NCBI GenBank assembly: GCA_037501455.1
Contig: CM074860.1
Location: 39,070,501 to 39,134,500, forward strand
Length of the DNA: 64,000 bases
Source of the DNA: Lantana camara
Taxonomy: Eukaryota; Streptophyta; Magnoliopsida; Lamiales; Verbenaceae
Reading direction: 5' to 3'
Both the position numbers and the translations under genes were made by a program. Positions 33,779 through 46,399 of this stretch are shown piece by piece (position 1 is the stretch's first letter; each line of letters opens with the position of its first letter). Under the pieces are notes generated by a model. That model saw only the letters and a program-made list of their open reading frames with translations, did not search any database and was not told the DNA's origin.

Positions 33779-35833
33779 CTCATATTGAGTCTCGTCTCAC
33801 GAGTTTCCACTATTCCCTTCTTGTCCAGTTTTTCTCCAGGGCGGAGATCATGGATTTTTTGGGCACTTTCTTGTATCCTTGTCTTGTCCCGTCGCTCATC
33901 AGGTGAGGTTTAATTCTAGATATATAGAACCCATACAACCCCTATGTGATGTTTTCGGCCAAAATGTATCTATATATTTATAGTTTTCCAAACCCTAATG
34001 ATTTTCAACTGATTTCACGTAATGGATTGATTGGTTGATTGATTGGGCGAGTAAAGCATGTTCAATTTGGGCCCGAGGGTAGTGTATTGAGCCAACTGGG
34101 GAAGAAAGGGCTGACGGGTAACTCTTGCGCTATCCTCACCAACTTTGGGATAACCCCCGAATCCACTAGGAGATTAGTGGAGGAAAGAGTTCCGGGCATA
34201 GGGACTCATGAACCCTATGCCCAGTGAGATTGGGTGGTGGGGCCTTGCAATCCCACCATCACCGGAGGAAAAAGGGATTGAAACTGCAAATTGTGCACGA
34301 TAATAACTTGCATGTTCACTGAACCATGTATAATCTAAATATTGGTAATGTTCACTATCAGAGTAAGGTTGGAGAATTGCCCTCACTCGCCGGGCCACTG
34401 ATTGAATTGAATTGAATTGATTGTATTGTAAATTGGATAATGTAATCTCGGGCGAGAACTACCTTGTTATTTAAACTTATATTTCTTTCTTTTATAAAAG
34501 CTTACCCGAGATTATGACTTGCATGGTAATTGCGCTTATATTTATTTAAACCCCTCACTCAGTCTTTCACAGACTGACACCTCACATTTTCAGGTTTGGC
34601 AGGTTGAGTGGTAGGCGGGATCGAGTCGGTCTTTATTTTGCGTCTAGCACAGTCTTATGTATTTTGTTAATACATATGTATATTATTGACGCATATCTCT
34701 TAATTATGACTTGTTATTGAATAGTTGGGATTGTATATATGGAAATGTTGGATATGGACTGGAAATGGTGATAATGAAATGCATGAATATTATGCTTCTA
34801 TTTTATTGTTATATAAGTTGGTATTTGATTGAGGGTTAGTGCTGCCTAGCTAGTGGATTATTTTCTTTTGTCACCCGTTCGCTATAGTTTGGTTCATGTA
34901 CGGATTATCCATTTTGTATGTGGACTGAGCTATAGTGCGGGGGTGTGGCATCTCTACTTATAGAGGTGCGACACACACGAAGTAACTTCAGTAAACTAAA
35001 CAGGCAGGGGTAAAGTAATAAATCATACAATCAAGAGCTGATACGATACTTGTCTGACAAGTGTAATTCTACAACCTAGTCACTTATATTTGTATTACCC
35101 TCTCTCAAGGGGTAATCAAGTGCTCAATTAGTGTTCAATGTTTCTCTCGTAATCACCAATAGTTAATTAAACCATAGGAACAAGACTAGTGCAATTCAAT
35201 ATTATAGCAGCTCGGTATGGAATAAGATTACTATTGTATAAGCTAGGACCAAATCTCTTTGTATCGTACAACTTACAAGTTATGAAAACCATCTAAATTA
35301 CCATCACTCTTCGGTCTATAGGCAATTATGACACATGCTAAGGGTGATCAAGCCATCGCCAGTCAATTCAAACCTGTCTTCAAACTAAGAATTAACACAA
35401 GTCATTCAAGTATCATATCGAACATCTATCATGCAATCATAATCACTCCCCCTAGCCTTAGAGAATTAGCTACTCATAATTAAAACAATACTCATAAAAC
35501 TAAAGGAAATTACATTAAAATAAATCATATTCATCAATTCTAAACAAAGTCTCAAAAACAAAAGCATAAACATTCAGTGCTATCTAAAAACGAATCTAAC
35601 ATACGAAAACTAATCAAAACTAAAATCAAAGGAATTAGTCTATAAATTAAAGCAACAATAAAACGAAAGATCGTTCTAAGAATTCAATCCTTCCGTCTTC
35701 TCGAATTCTCTGAAAACTTCTGAAAAACCTTGTCTTCTCTCCAAACCCTAGGTCACGACCTGGAAGAAAAGCTCTCTCCAAAAAGACTCCAAAACGCACT
35801 AATATAGCAGCCCAAATAATTCTCACCGCCCTA

Positions 35834-36046
35834 GGTAACCGACATTACCTCTCCACGTACCATTATTGTTAACGCCCGTTACTGGTGAAATCGCAGTAAC
35901 GTTTTTATTAGTGGTAACGGGCGTTACCACTTTTCTTCTGCACAGGGGTAATGGGCGTTACTTCTCATCTCTCGTCAAAGCTCCACTCCTGTGTGTTGTA
36001 ACGCGGGTTACAACAATTGAACTCCTAAGTGGTAACGGGAGTTACC
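35834..36046. repeat. Palindrome cluster, word GGTAACGCCCGTTACC (C1)
   Basis: Copies lie at 35834-35849 (decayed), 35868-35882, 35911-35930 (perfect arms GTGGTAAC/GTTACCAC), 35946-35961, 35994-36015 (arms tgttgtaac/gttacaaca) and 36031-36046. In LTR orientation (minus strand) the cluster lies just upstream of a TATA-like GCTATATT at 35808-35801. Confidence 0.88.
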
Positions 36047-37435
36047 CCATTCTCTTCAAAAAATACGTGAAATTGCTTCGCTTCGCGGTTTCTCATCTCC
36101 AACTCTAAAATCACCTGAACGGAGCAAAATACATACATAAACACATCAAACAACACAAAAATATAATCAAATTACACTCAAAACCATGCAATTTCTACGC
36201 ACAACACCCATTGACATGATCGCTGGAGGACCCTCTGGTTGTGTGTCACCCCGTCTGCCCACACGTACAGGTTTGTGCGATGTGTGAGTTTAATTTCCAT
36301 ATTTGCATTTATTTCATATTAATTGATGCATTTATATTTGAATTATATTTCTTTTATTCAATTCTTATATGAATGTTTGAATTATTTGATAAGAACTTGC
36401 CTTATATGAACTTATGATGTGAATTCTTGCGATACGTGTAAATTTTGAATTAAGAATTTGAATACCAACCATGTTAATTGTGAATTATGTGATATATATG
36501 ATTTTAGGACTAAATTCTATAATTTAAACTTGTTTGGACTCAATTGAACTTTTGTTCAAACTTTTGGGCCATTTTGTAAATTGGCCACTGTTGAGTCATT
36601 GATTCATAACTTGAGCTCGGGAACTCGGATTCAAGTTCCATCATCTTTGTTGGACTCAAATCGATGATTCGGACCCAATGGAACAAGCCTTGTAATTTTT
36701 TGATGCCGTTTCGACCCCCCGACGATGCCGATTTTGGCCATACGTACCTATCTCGTACCTATGACCTACCTTGGAGCTAGAGGACTCATTCCTTTGTCCT
36801 TGCTTTGACTTATACACACAAAAAAATCTCTTTCTATCTCTTATTCAGCTGATACATGAACCAAATCCACGGGAAAAAGGAAGAGAGAAGCCAACAAGAC
36901 AAACCTCCATTGTTGTGTCCTTAAGCTCAAGTTTAGGCTATTTCTTGCTCCAATCTTTAAGGTAATTTAGGACTTTTGTTCTCCTTGTTCTTGTGATCAT
37001 TTTTCTCCATATGATTCATGCTTTAATGTTATCGATTCATGGATATGCTATACATGTTGAATTGTTAGGGTATTTGATGATTTGGAAGAACATGTACATC
37101 TCTTGCCTACTTTGAGTTTGGAGACTTATATATTGATCTATGTAGCCCATTTATTCCTTATACTTGCTCCGATTTGATGTTGTTTGAATGAGGTACGATG
37201 TTCCATTAATGATCTTTTGAGTTCTTAGAAGTTTTGGATGAAAACTCTTGCCTATTTTGCTCTCCTTCCTTGCCGGTTTGTTGTTGCACGTATGGAGCTG
37301 ATTTAGGGTGATTTTGTGCTTTGATTTTTGTGGTTTCTTTGATCCTTTACATCCTATTATGTTGCTACTTGGGTTATGAATGATGAACAGGGGTTACAGC
37401 TGCAAATTCCATGGAGAAACCGAAGCAAAACTTGG

Positions 37436-37610
37436 TGACACGATCGTATCTCAGGGGCTCAATTTTTTGTACTGAGACATGCCGGTGTCTCCTTTTATGC
37501 TTAGGGAGAGATATGGTCGTGTTTCAGCCTTGAATTTAAACCATTTTGGTTCCATACTAAGACATGAACGTGTCTCATTTTGTTCTTCGGAGGAGACATG
37601 ACCGTGTCTC
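37436..37610. repeat. Palindrome cluster, word GAGACATGACCGTGTCTC (A7)
   Basis: Five copies lie at 37436, 37474, 37508, 37559 and 37593. The arms are GAGACA/TGTCTC around a core of the form YG-NNCG. The fifth copy is the best. Copies are spaced 34-51 bp with unrelated DNA between them. Confidence 0.88.
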
Positions 37611-38569
37611 AGCTCTTATGTGTGACTGCTGTGCTTTTTCATTTTTGTTCGCTTGTTTTATTATTCTCTTACTTCATATAGGACTTTTAATTAGTATTAG
37701 CATGTTAGATTATGAGTTAAGTTGCTTGTATTATATTTTCGGATCAATTTGATATGATTTGTGTGAGATATGAATCGATATGCCTTAAGTGGTACGTTTA
37801 TGCACTCATATGCATACATTGCATTCATGAGCATTTCCGAGCGTCTAATTGGCACATGATTGAGTCTAAGTCTCGGGTTTTATCTCCTTTTGTTTCAAAG
37901 TCTCTTTCGGAAGTCACCGAGCCCCAGGTTTAGGTGTCCATTGCTTGTTTCGGCTCGGTCTCTACACTCTCTTTTGCTACAAAGTGAGGTTTAGGAAGTT
38001 TTATTTTAGTTATGAATCCTATGGCCTTTATGTGATGATTTCTCACACCGCATGCGACTATATACTTATTATATAGTTAAATACGTGTGTTTAAGCTATG
38101 TTTATGATCTTATGAATCCCCTTTGAGTTTATGAAATCGGTATAAGTATGAGCATACGTAAGCTTAAGATTTTGAATCCTTTTGTACGTTTATGTTATGT
38201 ATGAGCGAGGTATGCCCTGAAAGATGGGAAGTTGATTTGATTTTGTATGTTGGGCCCCGGGAATTATGGGTAAGGAATGGCTGGGACAGCAAGGGTCGTC
38301 AGGTTTGGCCTGTACATAGTTCCCTTTGAAGTTTCACGTGCGACTCTTGGAGGTTGGAAAGGCGTGATACTTTGAGCCCTCGGTGGATAATCGGGGAAAG
38401 GCATATTATGGGTTAGCTACCCCGTATATGTTTGTATTGTAGGCGGAGAGGGTTTGACTCCCAAACGCCAAGGATGTGGTGGTGGATTGGTATTTATGAG
38501 TTATGTATTTATGATATGTTATGAGGAGTTGGTGGAGGTCCGTACTCGCCGGACATATGTTTATGTTAT

Positions 38570-40018
38570 TGTTGAGTGTGAAATTTGCATGAATCTTAGC
38601 ATTAATTGGAGTATATTGTTGTGTTGTTTGATGCGTTATGTGTTTATTTTGCTCCATTTAGGTGATTATTGAGTTGGAGATGAGAAACAGCGTTCAAAGG
38701 TGAATTCACGCGTTTTTGGAGGAAAAAGGAGTAACCCCCGTTACCTCTTGGAAGAACAAAAAGGTTAACCCCCGTTAACAGACATAGGAGCATCACGTTT
38801 GGCGAATCAGACGTTACCCCTGGGCAGAAAGAAAGTGGTAACACCCGTTACCACTTATAAAAGCGTTATTGCGATTTCAAGGCAGTAACGGGTGTTAACG
38901 ATAAATGCACATGGATAGGTAACGCCCGTTACCTAGGGCGGCGAGATAAAAATTAGGCTTGCTATTTAAGTGCGTTTTGGAGTTTTTTTTGAGGGAGTTC
39001 TTCCGTTCGTGACCTAACCAGAGGAGAGAAGTTCTGGAGTTTTGAAGAGTTGTTCAAAGAATTTCGAGAAGACAAAAGGATCGAGTTCTTTATTAATTTC
39101 GGTTTTTCAGTTTAATTACTGCTTTAATTTCTCAAACTAATTCTTTTAAGTTTGGTTTTAGTTAATTTTTATGCTAGATTCGTTTTTCCAGATGTTTACT
39201 GAATGTTTATGAGTTTGTTTTTGAGACTTTGTCTTTATTTAATGAACATGAATTCCTTTAATGCAATTTACTTTAGTTTTATGAGTTTTTCTTTAATTAT
39301 GAATAGCTAAACCCCTAGGGCTAGGGGAGTGATGACGAATGTCCGATATGTACTTGATATAATGCTTGAATGACTCGTGCTAATTCTTAGTATGAAAAAT
39401 GGTTTGAATTGAATTGTGAAGGCTTGATCACCCTTAGCATAATCTAGAATTACTTGAGAATCGAGAGGTTAATAGTAATTGAGAAGGTTTTCATAACTAG
39501 TAGATTGTATGAATGCAAAGAAATTTGGTTCTGGTCTATACAACAGTCAATCTTTTTCCATGCCAAGCCACTAGAATAGGAATTGCACTAGTCTTGGTCT
39601 TGTTGGTTTAATTAATACATTGATGATTGCGAGAGCAACATTGAGCTTAATTAAATACACGGTTATGCCTTGACAGAGGATAATTCATATATAAGTGACT
39701 AGGTTGTAGAATTGCACTTGTCAAACAAGTATTGTATTGAATCATAATTGCATAAGTCATTGCCTCCCCTGCCTATTTAGTCTACTGAGTTTAATCAGTA
39801 TTTAAGTGTGCTATTTGTGTTTTGTTAGAGTTAATTACTTCAATTTTATTCTAGTAGATAGAAATAACAACTTGAATTCGTTCGGTCTTTAGATTAGAAA
39901 TAAGATATTGAGTAGTGATTGATTTCCCTTCCATGTGGGTACGATCCTATTGTGCTACGCGTATATTAAGTGTACACTTGCACGATTGGTTTTAACTTAG
40001 TGAATCTAAACCACAACA
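38570..40018 (+). mobile_element. Solo LTR C2 (C family), 1449 bp
   Basis: It starts TGTTGAGTGTG and ends ccacaaca. The target duplication is gttat (38565-38569 and 40019-40023). It is inserted in A7 and inverted relative to C1. It has a TATA-like tatttaa at 38963-38969. Near the 3' end is gtgctacgcgtatattaagt, which C1 shares. No internal region or coding frame is present. Confidence 0.9.
38731..38934. repeat. Palindrome cluster, word GGTAACGCCCGTTACC (C2)
   Basis: Copies lie at 38731, 38763, 38835-38854 (arms gtggtaac/gttaccac), 38883 and 38917-38934 (perfect arms aggtaac/gttacct), plus a decayed one near 38811. The last copy ends 29 bp before the TATA-like box at 38963. The word is the same as in C1. 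Confidence 0.88.
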
Positions 40019-40624
40019 GTTATGTATTGGTGGATTATAAATCGAGTGAGGATTTCTTTTAAGTATTATATGTTAAGTTTTGGAAATGAGTTGGTATGCA
40101 AAACCCTAGCTCGGTTCATGAGCATCTCTTTTGGTTATTTTTTATGCTCTATATGTACATGTGTGGGTGTGCGTTAGCCCCCTCACTCAGTCGAGTTTAG
40201 ACTGACCCTCTCCTTAACACTTTAGTTGCAGGTGACTCGAGCTAGGCGGAGAAGTGTGTCCTGAGGTCGTACTAGCTTGGATAGGTCGAGTCTGCATATT
40301 ATATGTCGCATTTTGGACACTTATGACTTATATATGAATATGAATTGTTACATGTTGGAGAATTATGAATTCTTATTATTTTGGGCCGTGTGGCCATTGT
40401 ATATATGTTGGTGTATGTTAATGAGCTCTATTTGGATCCTGATTCTTGCCTCCGCATATTTGTTTTACTGTTTCGCGAGCTCTATCTGTGTCTTAGTCCC
40501 GCTTAGCCTAGTATGTGTGTGTAGGTCCCCGTTCGCTTAGACGCTCATGTATGGAAGTTCATTTCATATGTGGGTTCGGGTTTAGGTGCGGGGGATGTGG
40601 TGACCCCCCACTTAGGGTGCTACA

Positions 40625-41200
40625 GGTGGCGACTCGAAAACAGCAAGGAAGAAAACCCGAAGAGAAGTGTCTTGAAGTTTCTTTGGTCCAAGAGAAGTGA
40701 TGAACGTTCGACCTATAGAGTCTTGGCGTGAAGAGGAAGTTGTATTTAGTAAAAATGATATAACTGATGTACCCCAGCCCTCAAGCGAAATGCCTAGTTG
40801 TCCTATGGTCGTTACGCTCGATGTGGCTAACTTTGCTATATCTCAGACTTTAATCAATAATGGAAGCTCTAGCAATATTATCATCTACTCCACTCTTGTT
40901 CGAATGAATTTACATGATAAATTGCTACTCGATCCTATTCGAACCCCCCTTATAGGTTTTGGCGGAGCCGAAGTCCACACACAAGGAAGCATTCGACTAA
41001 TAACCTTGATGGGTACACTGCCCCGACGAGCCACTCAAGAGATCGAATACCTTATTGTTGACATGCCCTCTACCTAAAACATCATTTTTGGTCGACCTGG
41101 CCTGATCGAGTTTATTTCCATCATCTCTACTTACCATCAGATGGTAAAATTACCCACTCCAGCAGGAATTGGCGAGATACGGTGTGATATTCGTACGTCT
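40625..41200 (+). pseudogene. Protease region of E
   Basis: This is the aspartic protease of the E polyprotein, which would cut Gag-Pol. Readable parts are MVVTLDVANFAISQTLINNG (40805-40864), then SSSNIIIYSTLVRMNLHD, PLIGFGGAEVHTQGSIRL, and after a stop at 41076, NIIFGRPGLIEFISIISTYH. The family's catalytic phrase is L-V-D-G-G-S-S; here the Asp is Asn (LINNGSS), so the enzyme would be inactive even without the stop. The next segment (41141-41370, to KRKK) is the link to RT. The upstream part, GDSKTARKK, rejoins the sequence at 36241. Confidence 0.82.
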
Positions 41201-41499
41201 TGGACATGCTATTCCATTTCAACGAAAAAGGTTAAACATCCAAACAAGAAGCAGATCCCAGTCCTTATTGCTGATCCTATGATCAAAGATGAGCTCGAAG
41301 ATCCCGAAGCAGTCGACCCTGAAAATTCCAAAAAGATGTGCTCATCACATGCAGCAAAAAGGAAAAAGTAGGAAGATAAGAAGCTTGAGTCTATAGAGGA
41401 ACTCGAAGAAATATAACTCATTCCGGGACAAACCTAGAAGATCACTCGCATAGGAACAAGTCGAAAGGGGAAAGAACAATGCATGCTAATGTAGTTTCT

Positions 41500-42190
41500 T
41501 CGAGACAACATCGATGTTTTTACGTGGAGCACTTCTGAACTCGTAGAAGTCGATAGGAGAGTGATCGAGCATCATCTCAACGTCGATCCATCCTATAAGC
41601 TAGTCAAGCAAAAGCTCTATCCCTAAAGTGACTCTCAAAAGGTGATAATCGAACAGGAGGTCAACAAACTCCTAGATGCTAGATATATTACTCCCATACA
41701 ATATATCGAGTGGCTTTGCAATGTGGTGCTTGTCCCAAAACCGTGAGGAAAATGGCGAATGTGCACCGACTTCACCGACCTCAACATGGTGTGTCCCATG
41801 GACCCATACCCCGCTGCCCAGGATCGACCAGTTGGTCGACTCCACGGCTGGGTGTGAACGGTTGAGCATGATGGACGCCTTTCAAGGTTATTATCAAATT
41901 TTTATGGCTCTCGAGGATGAGTCGAAAACCACCTTCGTGGTCTTCACCGACATCTATTGTTACAAAGTTATGCTATTCGGGCTTAAGAATGTGGGAGCTA
42001 TGTATCAGAGAATGATCAAGAAAGACTTCGAGTAAAAAATCGGGCAGACAATGGAAGTCTATGTCGATGACATGCTTATCAAAAGTGAGAAAGCCACCGA
42101 TCATCTCGATCACTTGAAAAGGGCATTCGACCTCTTGAGAAAGTATAATCTCAAACTCAACCCTGCCAAATGCACATTCAGAGTTGATGT
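41500..42190 (+). pseudogene. Reverse transcriptase of E, first part
   Basis: The frame shifts and has stops at about 41625 and 42034. Readable landmarks are: HLNVDPSYKLVKQK-like sequence near 41580; MCTDFTDLNMVCPMDPYPLP (41759-41820); IDQLVDSTAGCERLSMMDAF (41822-41882); GYYQIFMALEDESKTTFV; and YVDDMLIKSEKATDHLDHLK with the catalytic YVDD at 42060. It ends LNPAKCTFRVD where A4 is inserted. The order is normal for Tat RT. Confidence 0.85.
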
Positions 42191-45124
42191 GTACCACCCC
42201 GGAGAGGAGGGCACTACATCCCCCGTATCATAGCCCGATACGTGTAATGAAATGAAAACTCCGCAAACGCACCAACCCATTGCGAATTGGAGACAAACAA
42301 GATCTCACCTAAGCTAGGGGGTCTAGACCCTAATTCAGAGTGCGCAACAAAACCAAACATAAGTGGAAGCAACATGATCAATCCCATAAAGATACATGCT
42401 CAAAAGAATATAAGATATACATGCTATGCCACTCCAGGGCCAAATAAATTCTTACAAATTGCAAATTCGAGTCATAAACATAATCTTATACATAATTCCA
42501 AAATACTAGAGTGGATAAAGATGCAGAATGCAAAAGAGTCAAACAACTCGACTCGAACGACCCAAAGAAAAATTGCCGCCAAGCTCAAACCGAACACTGC
42601 ACCTGTAACTCAGAGAAAAATGGGGAACCAACAACGAGGGTCAGTCCTAAGGACTGGTGAGGGGGCTAACCCACACACACATACATATACATAGAAGCAA
42701 AGCATATTCAAAGTCATAAAATTCATGAACCGGGGCGTGGTTTTTGCAATCTAAAACATTTTAATCCCTTGATACTATATATATAGAAAAGAGTTAGGCC
42801 GGAGGCCAAAATCCACCAATTTTAGTAATTAGAAGTCCACTCCCATTTCACGAATCAAATTCAGAATCAAACTCATATTAATTTGGCGAGTATGAGTTTC
42901 AGACCAACCTTCTTCATATCAGATTCAAATACATATTTCAAATTCAAACGAAAACAAAATCAAACGTGCCTTCTTCCATACCAGGTGATAGAAGGGTTGT
43001 ACATACCCTAACTATCCAAACATCTATGTATGGGTCATAAGTTCCTTGACGCTCACGCTCGAGGATTCCATCCCCCAGTAATCTCCTAGTGGGTTCAGGG
43101 TTGATCCTTTCAAATTTGGAGAATACGCTCAGGCCAATCCCGTCGGCCCACTGCTGTCCCGGGCTTCCTGACTTGTAGACTCCGGGGCCTAAGTTCAAAT
43201 TCAAATTCAGAGTTCATATTCAAATCAAATTCGAAGACTTATCTTTCAAATTCGTATCTCGCTAAGTATTTATATTCATATCACACACACCAACCCCTTT
43301 TCAAAATAAATAAACGAAGACATATCTACGTATATATGTAAAAGCGTTTTACAATGGTTTCATTGTAAATGAGCCAATTCCCACAAAATACATACCAAAC
43401 ACATATCTAAATACATATATATATATATATATACGTAGGCCGCATGCGGGCTTAAAATACATTTAGGGTTGTAGGTCGTAATAACTAAAAGAAAGAAACC
43501 TCACATCGACGAATAAACCGAACAAACAAGCTCAAAGCATACCTACGGAGTGGCTCCACACCAACGAGCTACTCCACTCGGATAATATAAACACAAGAGA
43601 CAATGTTAAGACTAAAAAATAACCAAAGAAACACTCGACAAATGCATATGGATGCAAATGATGCAATGCGTGTTATATAAGTTCACACTTAGGCATATCG
43701 AAGCAAATAGCGTAATATCACACAAATAATTCATGAACTAAACACATGACACGTTTAATAAACTCATAACATAGCATATTATAACATATCATAAGCATCC
43801 ATAAGTTTAAAGTTCATAAGAGAGGCAAGAAAACACTAAATGTTTCATTTAAACGGTCATGTATTCCTATCAGATTTACACTTAGCAAACGAGGCCATAA
43901 CATTAAAATAAACAACGAAATAAGTCATATTATAACAATTAACATGTTATGATCATAATTGGGGTGGGATAAATCAAATATAATCAAGAAGAAACCAAGA
44001 AAAATAAGTAAATATTACATAACATTGCCACGGAGCAAAGAAACGGCTAAATGGAAGTCACCACTTAGCAGCAACTAAGTTCAAATTCATTCAAAAAGCT
44101 CGAAGAAACTCAAAGTTTAACAATGGTGGAACTTCATACACTTCGCACACATCAAATACAAGTTTATATATGTATCAAAGTACCTAGGGAGATCACATTT
44201 CATGCATCAAACTCCATAAAAATCGAACAACAGCCATTAATTCAAAAATGGAGCTTAAACCTAACTATTCATGCTCAAACTCATATCTTGCTCAAAACTT
44301 GATGAAAATTCACAAACCAAGGCTTAAAAGAACCACAAGGAAGTGGAGCACAAGAATATATGCTTACCTCTTGACTTGGTTGAGGAATGATGAAGATTGA
44401 GCTCAAAATCTCCAAGGGTGTGAATAGTGTTGGGTTCCCTTTTTCCTCTACTCTTTTGCTGTGTTTTTCCTTCCTTTCTTGGCTGATATTCTAAATGAGC
44501 AGATAAGGGGTTGATAGGGGCTTGATTTAGGTTTAAATGGGTCCAAGAATGGGGCCATTTGTTCAAGAAATGAGAGAGTTATGCCCAAAATACTTAAAGG
44601 TGGCGAATCGGCGCGCTAGGCTCGGGCAAATTTTGAAGATTCAAACGGGCTTAGAAAAATATAAGGCTTGTTGCATTGGGTCCAAATCACCAAAACAAGT
44701 CCAACAGGGGTCACAAAATTAGAATCCAAATTTCCGAGCTCAAGTTACGCTGCCGGAATCCAAGGTGTGCTAAAAACGTTTTAGGCCCTCAAGTCCCCAA
44801 AATCATAAAATGGTCAAAGACCACGCCAAACAAGTCCGAAAACATAAAATGAGCACATAAACAAGTTTATACACACATATATCATGCTTACCAATTTCTC
44901 ACAAAAATCAAAATCAGATTCAAAGGCAAACAATTCAAGTTCCAAGTCATACGTGCATAAACGTTCAAAATTCAAATATAAACACTTAAAAAGTAATTCA
45001 TATAATTCAAGTATAGCATATAAACATTATAATAAACACATAATTTCATAAATAAATAATTTAAAAGCACACTTAGCTCACTCGTGATGACATACCTGTA
45101 CCGTCGAAAAGTCGGGGTGTCACA
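42191..45124 (-). mobile_element. Solo LTR A4 (A family), 2934 bp
   Basis: On the plus strand it begins tgtaccaccccgg and ends cggggtgtcaca. Flanks are tgatg (42186-42190) and cgatg (45125-45129), a duplication with one change. It interrupts the E RT gene between FRVD and GEKFLGYTV. Family blocks shared with A6 are agtgagggggctaac-type (42657) and cgcatgcgggcttaaaatac (43441). I found no palindrome cluster at the expected place, so it was lost or never present. Confidence 0.88.
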
Positions 45125-46200
45125 CGATGGAGAAAAATTCCTCGGATACACGGTTAGCCAACGTGGGATCGAAGCTAACCTAGCCAAAATTCAAGCCATC
45201 TAACTCCTCCCCAAACCCATCTCAATTCACGATGCGCAACGTTTGGTGGGTCGAATCATTTCACTAAATCGATGCATCTCACGAACCTCCGAGAGAAACT
45301 TGCACTTTTTCAGGATTCTCCGTAACATCAAAGCCTTTGAATGGACGTCCGAATACGACCAGGTACTCGAAGATCTTAAGGCATATTTAACGTCTCTTCC
45401 CTTGCTTACAAAACTGATCGATGCCGAGTCATTGTATCTCTATCTAACGGTATGATCCAAAACCATCATCTTGGTCCTTATGACAATACGAGATCGAAAG
45501 CACCTTTCGGTTTATTATGTTAGTAAGATCCTCCATGGCCCAGAAGTACAATACCTCGAAATCGAGAAATTCGCTCTCGTAGTTGTACATAGCTCTCCGA
45601 AGCTTTGGCCGTACTTTCAGGTCCATCCTATAATTAGTCTGACAGATCAACCACTCAAGCAGGCTATGGAAAAGACTAAAGTATCGGGAAGGCTTACCAA
45701 ATGGGCGATCGAGCTCGAATAATTCGAGATTTTCTGTCGACCTCGGTTGTCCTATTAGGCTCGGATTCTAGCAAATTTTCTTGTAGAAAAAGATATACCC
45801 TCCAACCTTGAGCACGATGACACTCTCTGGACTCTTACGGTCGATGGCTCTTCGACCTCCTCGGGAGGGGGGGGGGGGGAGGGGGTTGGTATATCCTGCG
45901 ACAAACAACGAAGCGGAGTATGAAGCCCTTCTGACCGGATTGAAGATAGCAAGAATGCACAACATCAAGAAGCTGACAACCATTACCGACTCTCAATCGA
46001 TTGCAGGACAAATCAATGGAGACTATGAAGCTCGAGAGAAATCCATGATTTAGTAACTTGCCCTTGCGAAGAAGATCATCTCAGAATTTGAGGAATTTAG
46101 GCTTTATCAAGTTCCTCGAGAAGAAAATGCTCCAGCGGATGCCCTCTCGAAATTTGCCAACGGCTCACAAGGAACCAACAATCGATCTATAACTTTCATG
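45125..46200 (+). pseudogene. RT end and RNase H of E
   Basis: It starts GEKFLGYTVSQRGIEANLAK, the usual thumb-side phrase. After a frameshift, it continues with CISRTSERNLHFFRILRNIK and FEWTSEYDQVLEDLKAYLTS (45330-45390). Then comes the RT/RNase H connection (HLSVYYVSKILHGPEVQYLE, 45490-45560) and RNase H (LTVDGSS near 45830, NNEAEYEALLTGLKIARMHN at 45904, TDSQ near 45990, PREENAPADALSK near 46115). A run of about 13 G at 45867-45880 has broken the frame inside RNase H. Stops lie at 45453, 45720 and 46052. It is not functional. Confidence 0.82.
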
Positions 46201-46399
46201 ACATGTCCAAATCGATCGATAGACCAAGCCACGCGAAATGTCAATTCTGTAGATCGTGGAATCGTGCTGTTTCGATTGTTTGGTAATCTACCTCCGAGAT
46301 GGTGCTTTACCAGAAGATCCTATTGAAGCGAGGAAAACCAAGTATCGTTCCTTGAACTATTTCCTCAACCAGGAAGGTAGGTTGTACAAGTGCTTTTTT

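Larger units (their letters stand above)
22599..34973 (+). mobile_element. Solo LTR A2 (A family), split by copia element D
   Basis: Pieces 22599-23739 and 33784-34973 give 2331 bp. It starts TGTAACGCCCC and ends gtgcgaca. The target duplication is cacac (22594-22598, 34974-34978). It shares with A5 the block around 'tctagaacaacctccaatta' (23289) and, near the 3' end, 'cccctcactcagtctttcac' (34554) and 'cgttcgctatagtttggttc' (34868). No coding sequence. Confidence 0.88.
22374..36206 (-). mobile_element. Solo LTR C1 (C family), split by A2
   Basis: Pieces 22374-22598 and 34979-36206 together give 1453 bp, against 1449 bp for C2. The termini are TGCTGT ... CACAACA and the target duplication is cccat (22369-22373, 36207-36211). 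It is inverted relative to C2. Shared blocks include the terminal gtacac ... acgcgtagcacaataggatt and gattaccaaga-like stretches across 35000-35460. No internal region is present, so this is a solo LTR formed by LTR-LTR recombination. The palindrome cluster lies at 35834-36046. The superfamily is probably gypsy, unproved. Confidence 0.88.
36242..40624 (+). mobile_element. Solo LTR A7 (A family), split by C2
   Basis: Pieces 36242-38569 and 40019-40624 give about 2.93 kb. It starts TGTGTCACCCCG and ends ggtgctaca. Flanks are ggttg (36237-36241) and ggtgg (40625-40629), a duplication with one change. E resumes in frame across it (GGPSG|GDS). Conserved A-family blocks are the 'cccctcactcagtcgagttt' segment at 40180 and the 'cgttcgcttagacgctcatg' segment at 40530. 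Confidence 0.85.

Noticed and set aside
45867..45880. G-run as a G-quadruplex regulatory site
   Set aside because: It is a single homopolymer in a decayed RNase H gene, most simply a slippage expansion; no conserved partner was seen.
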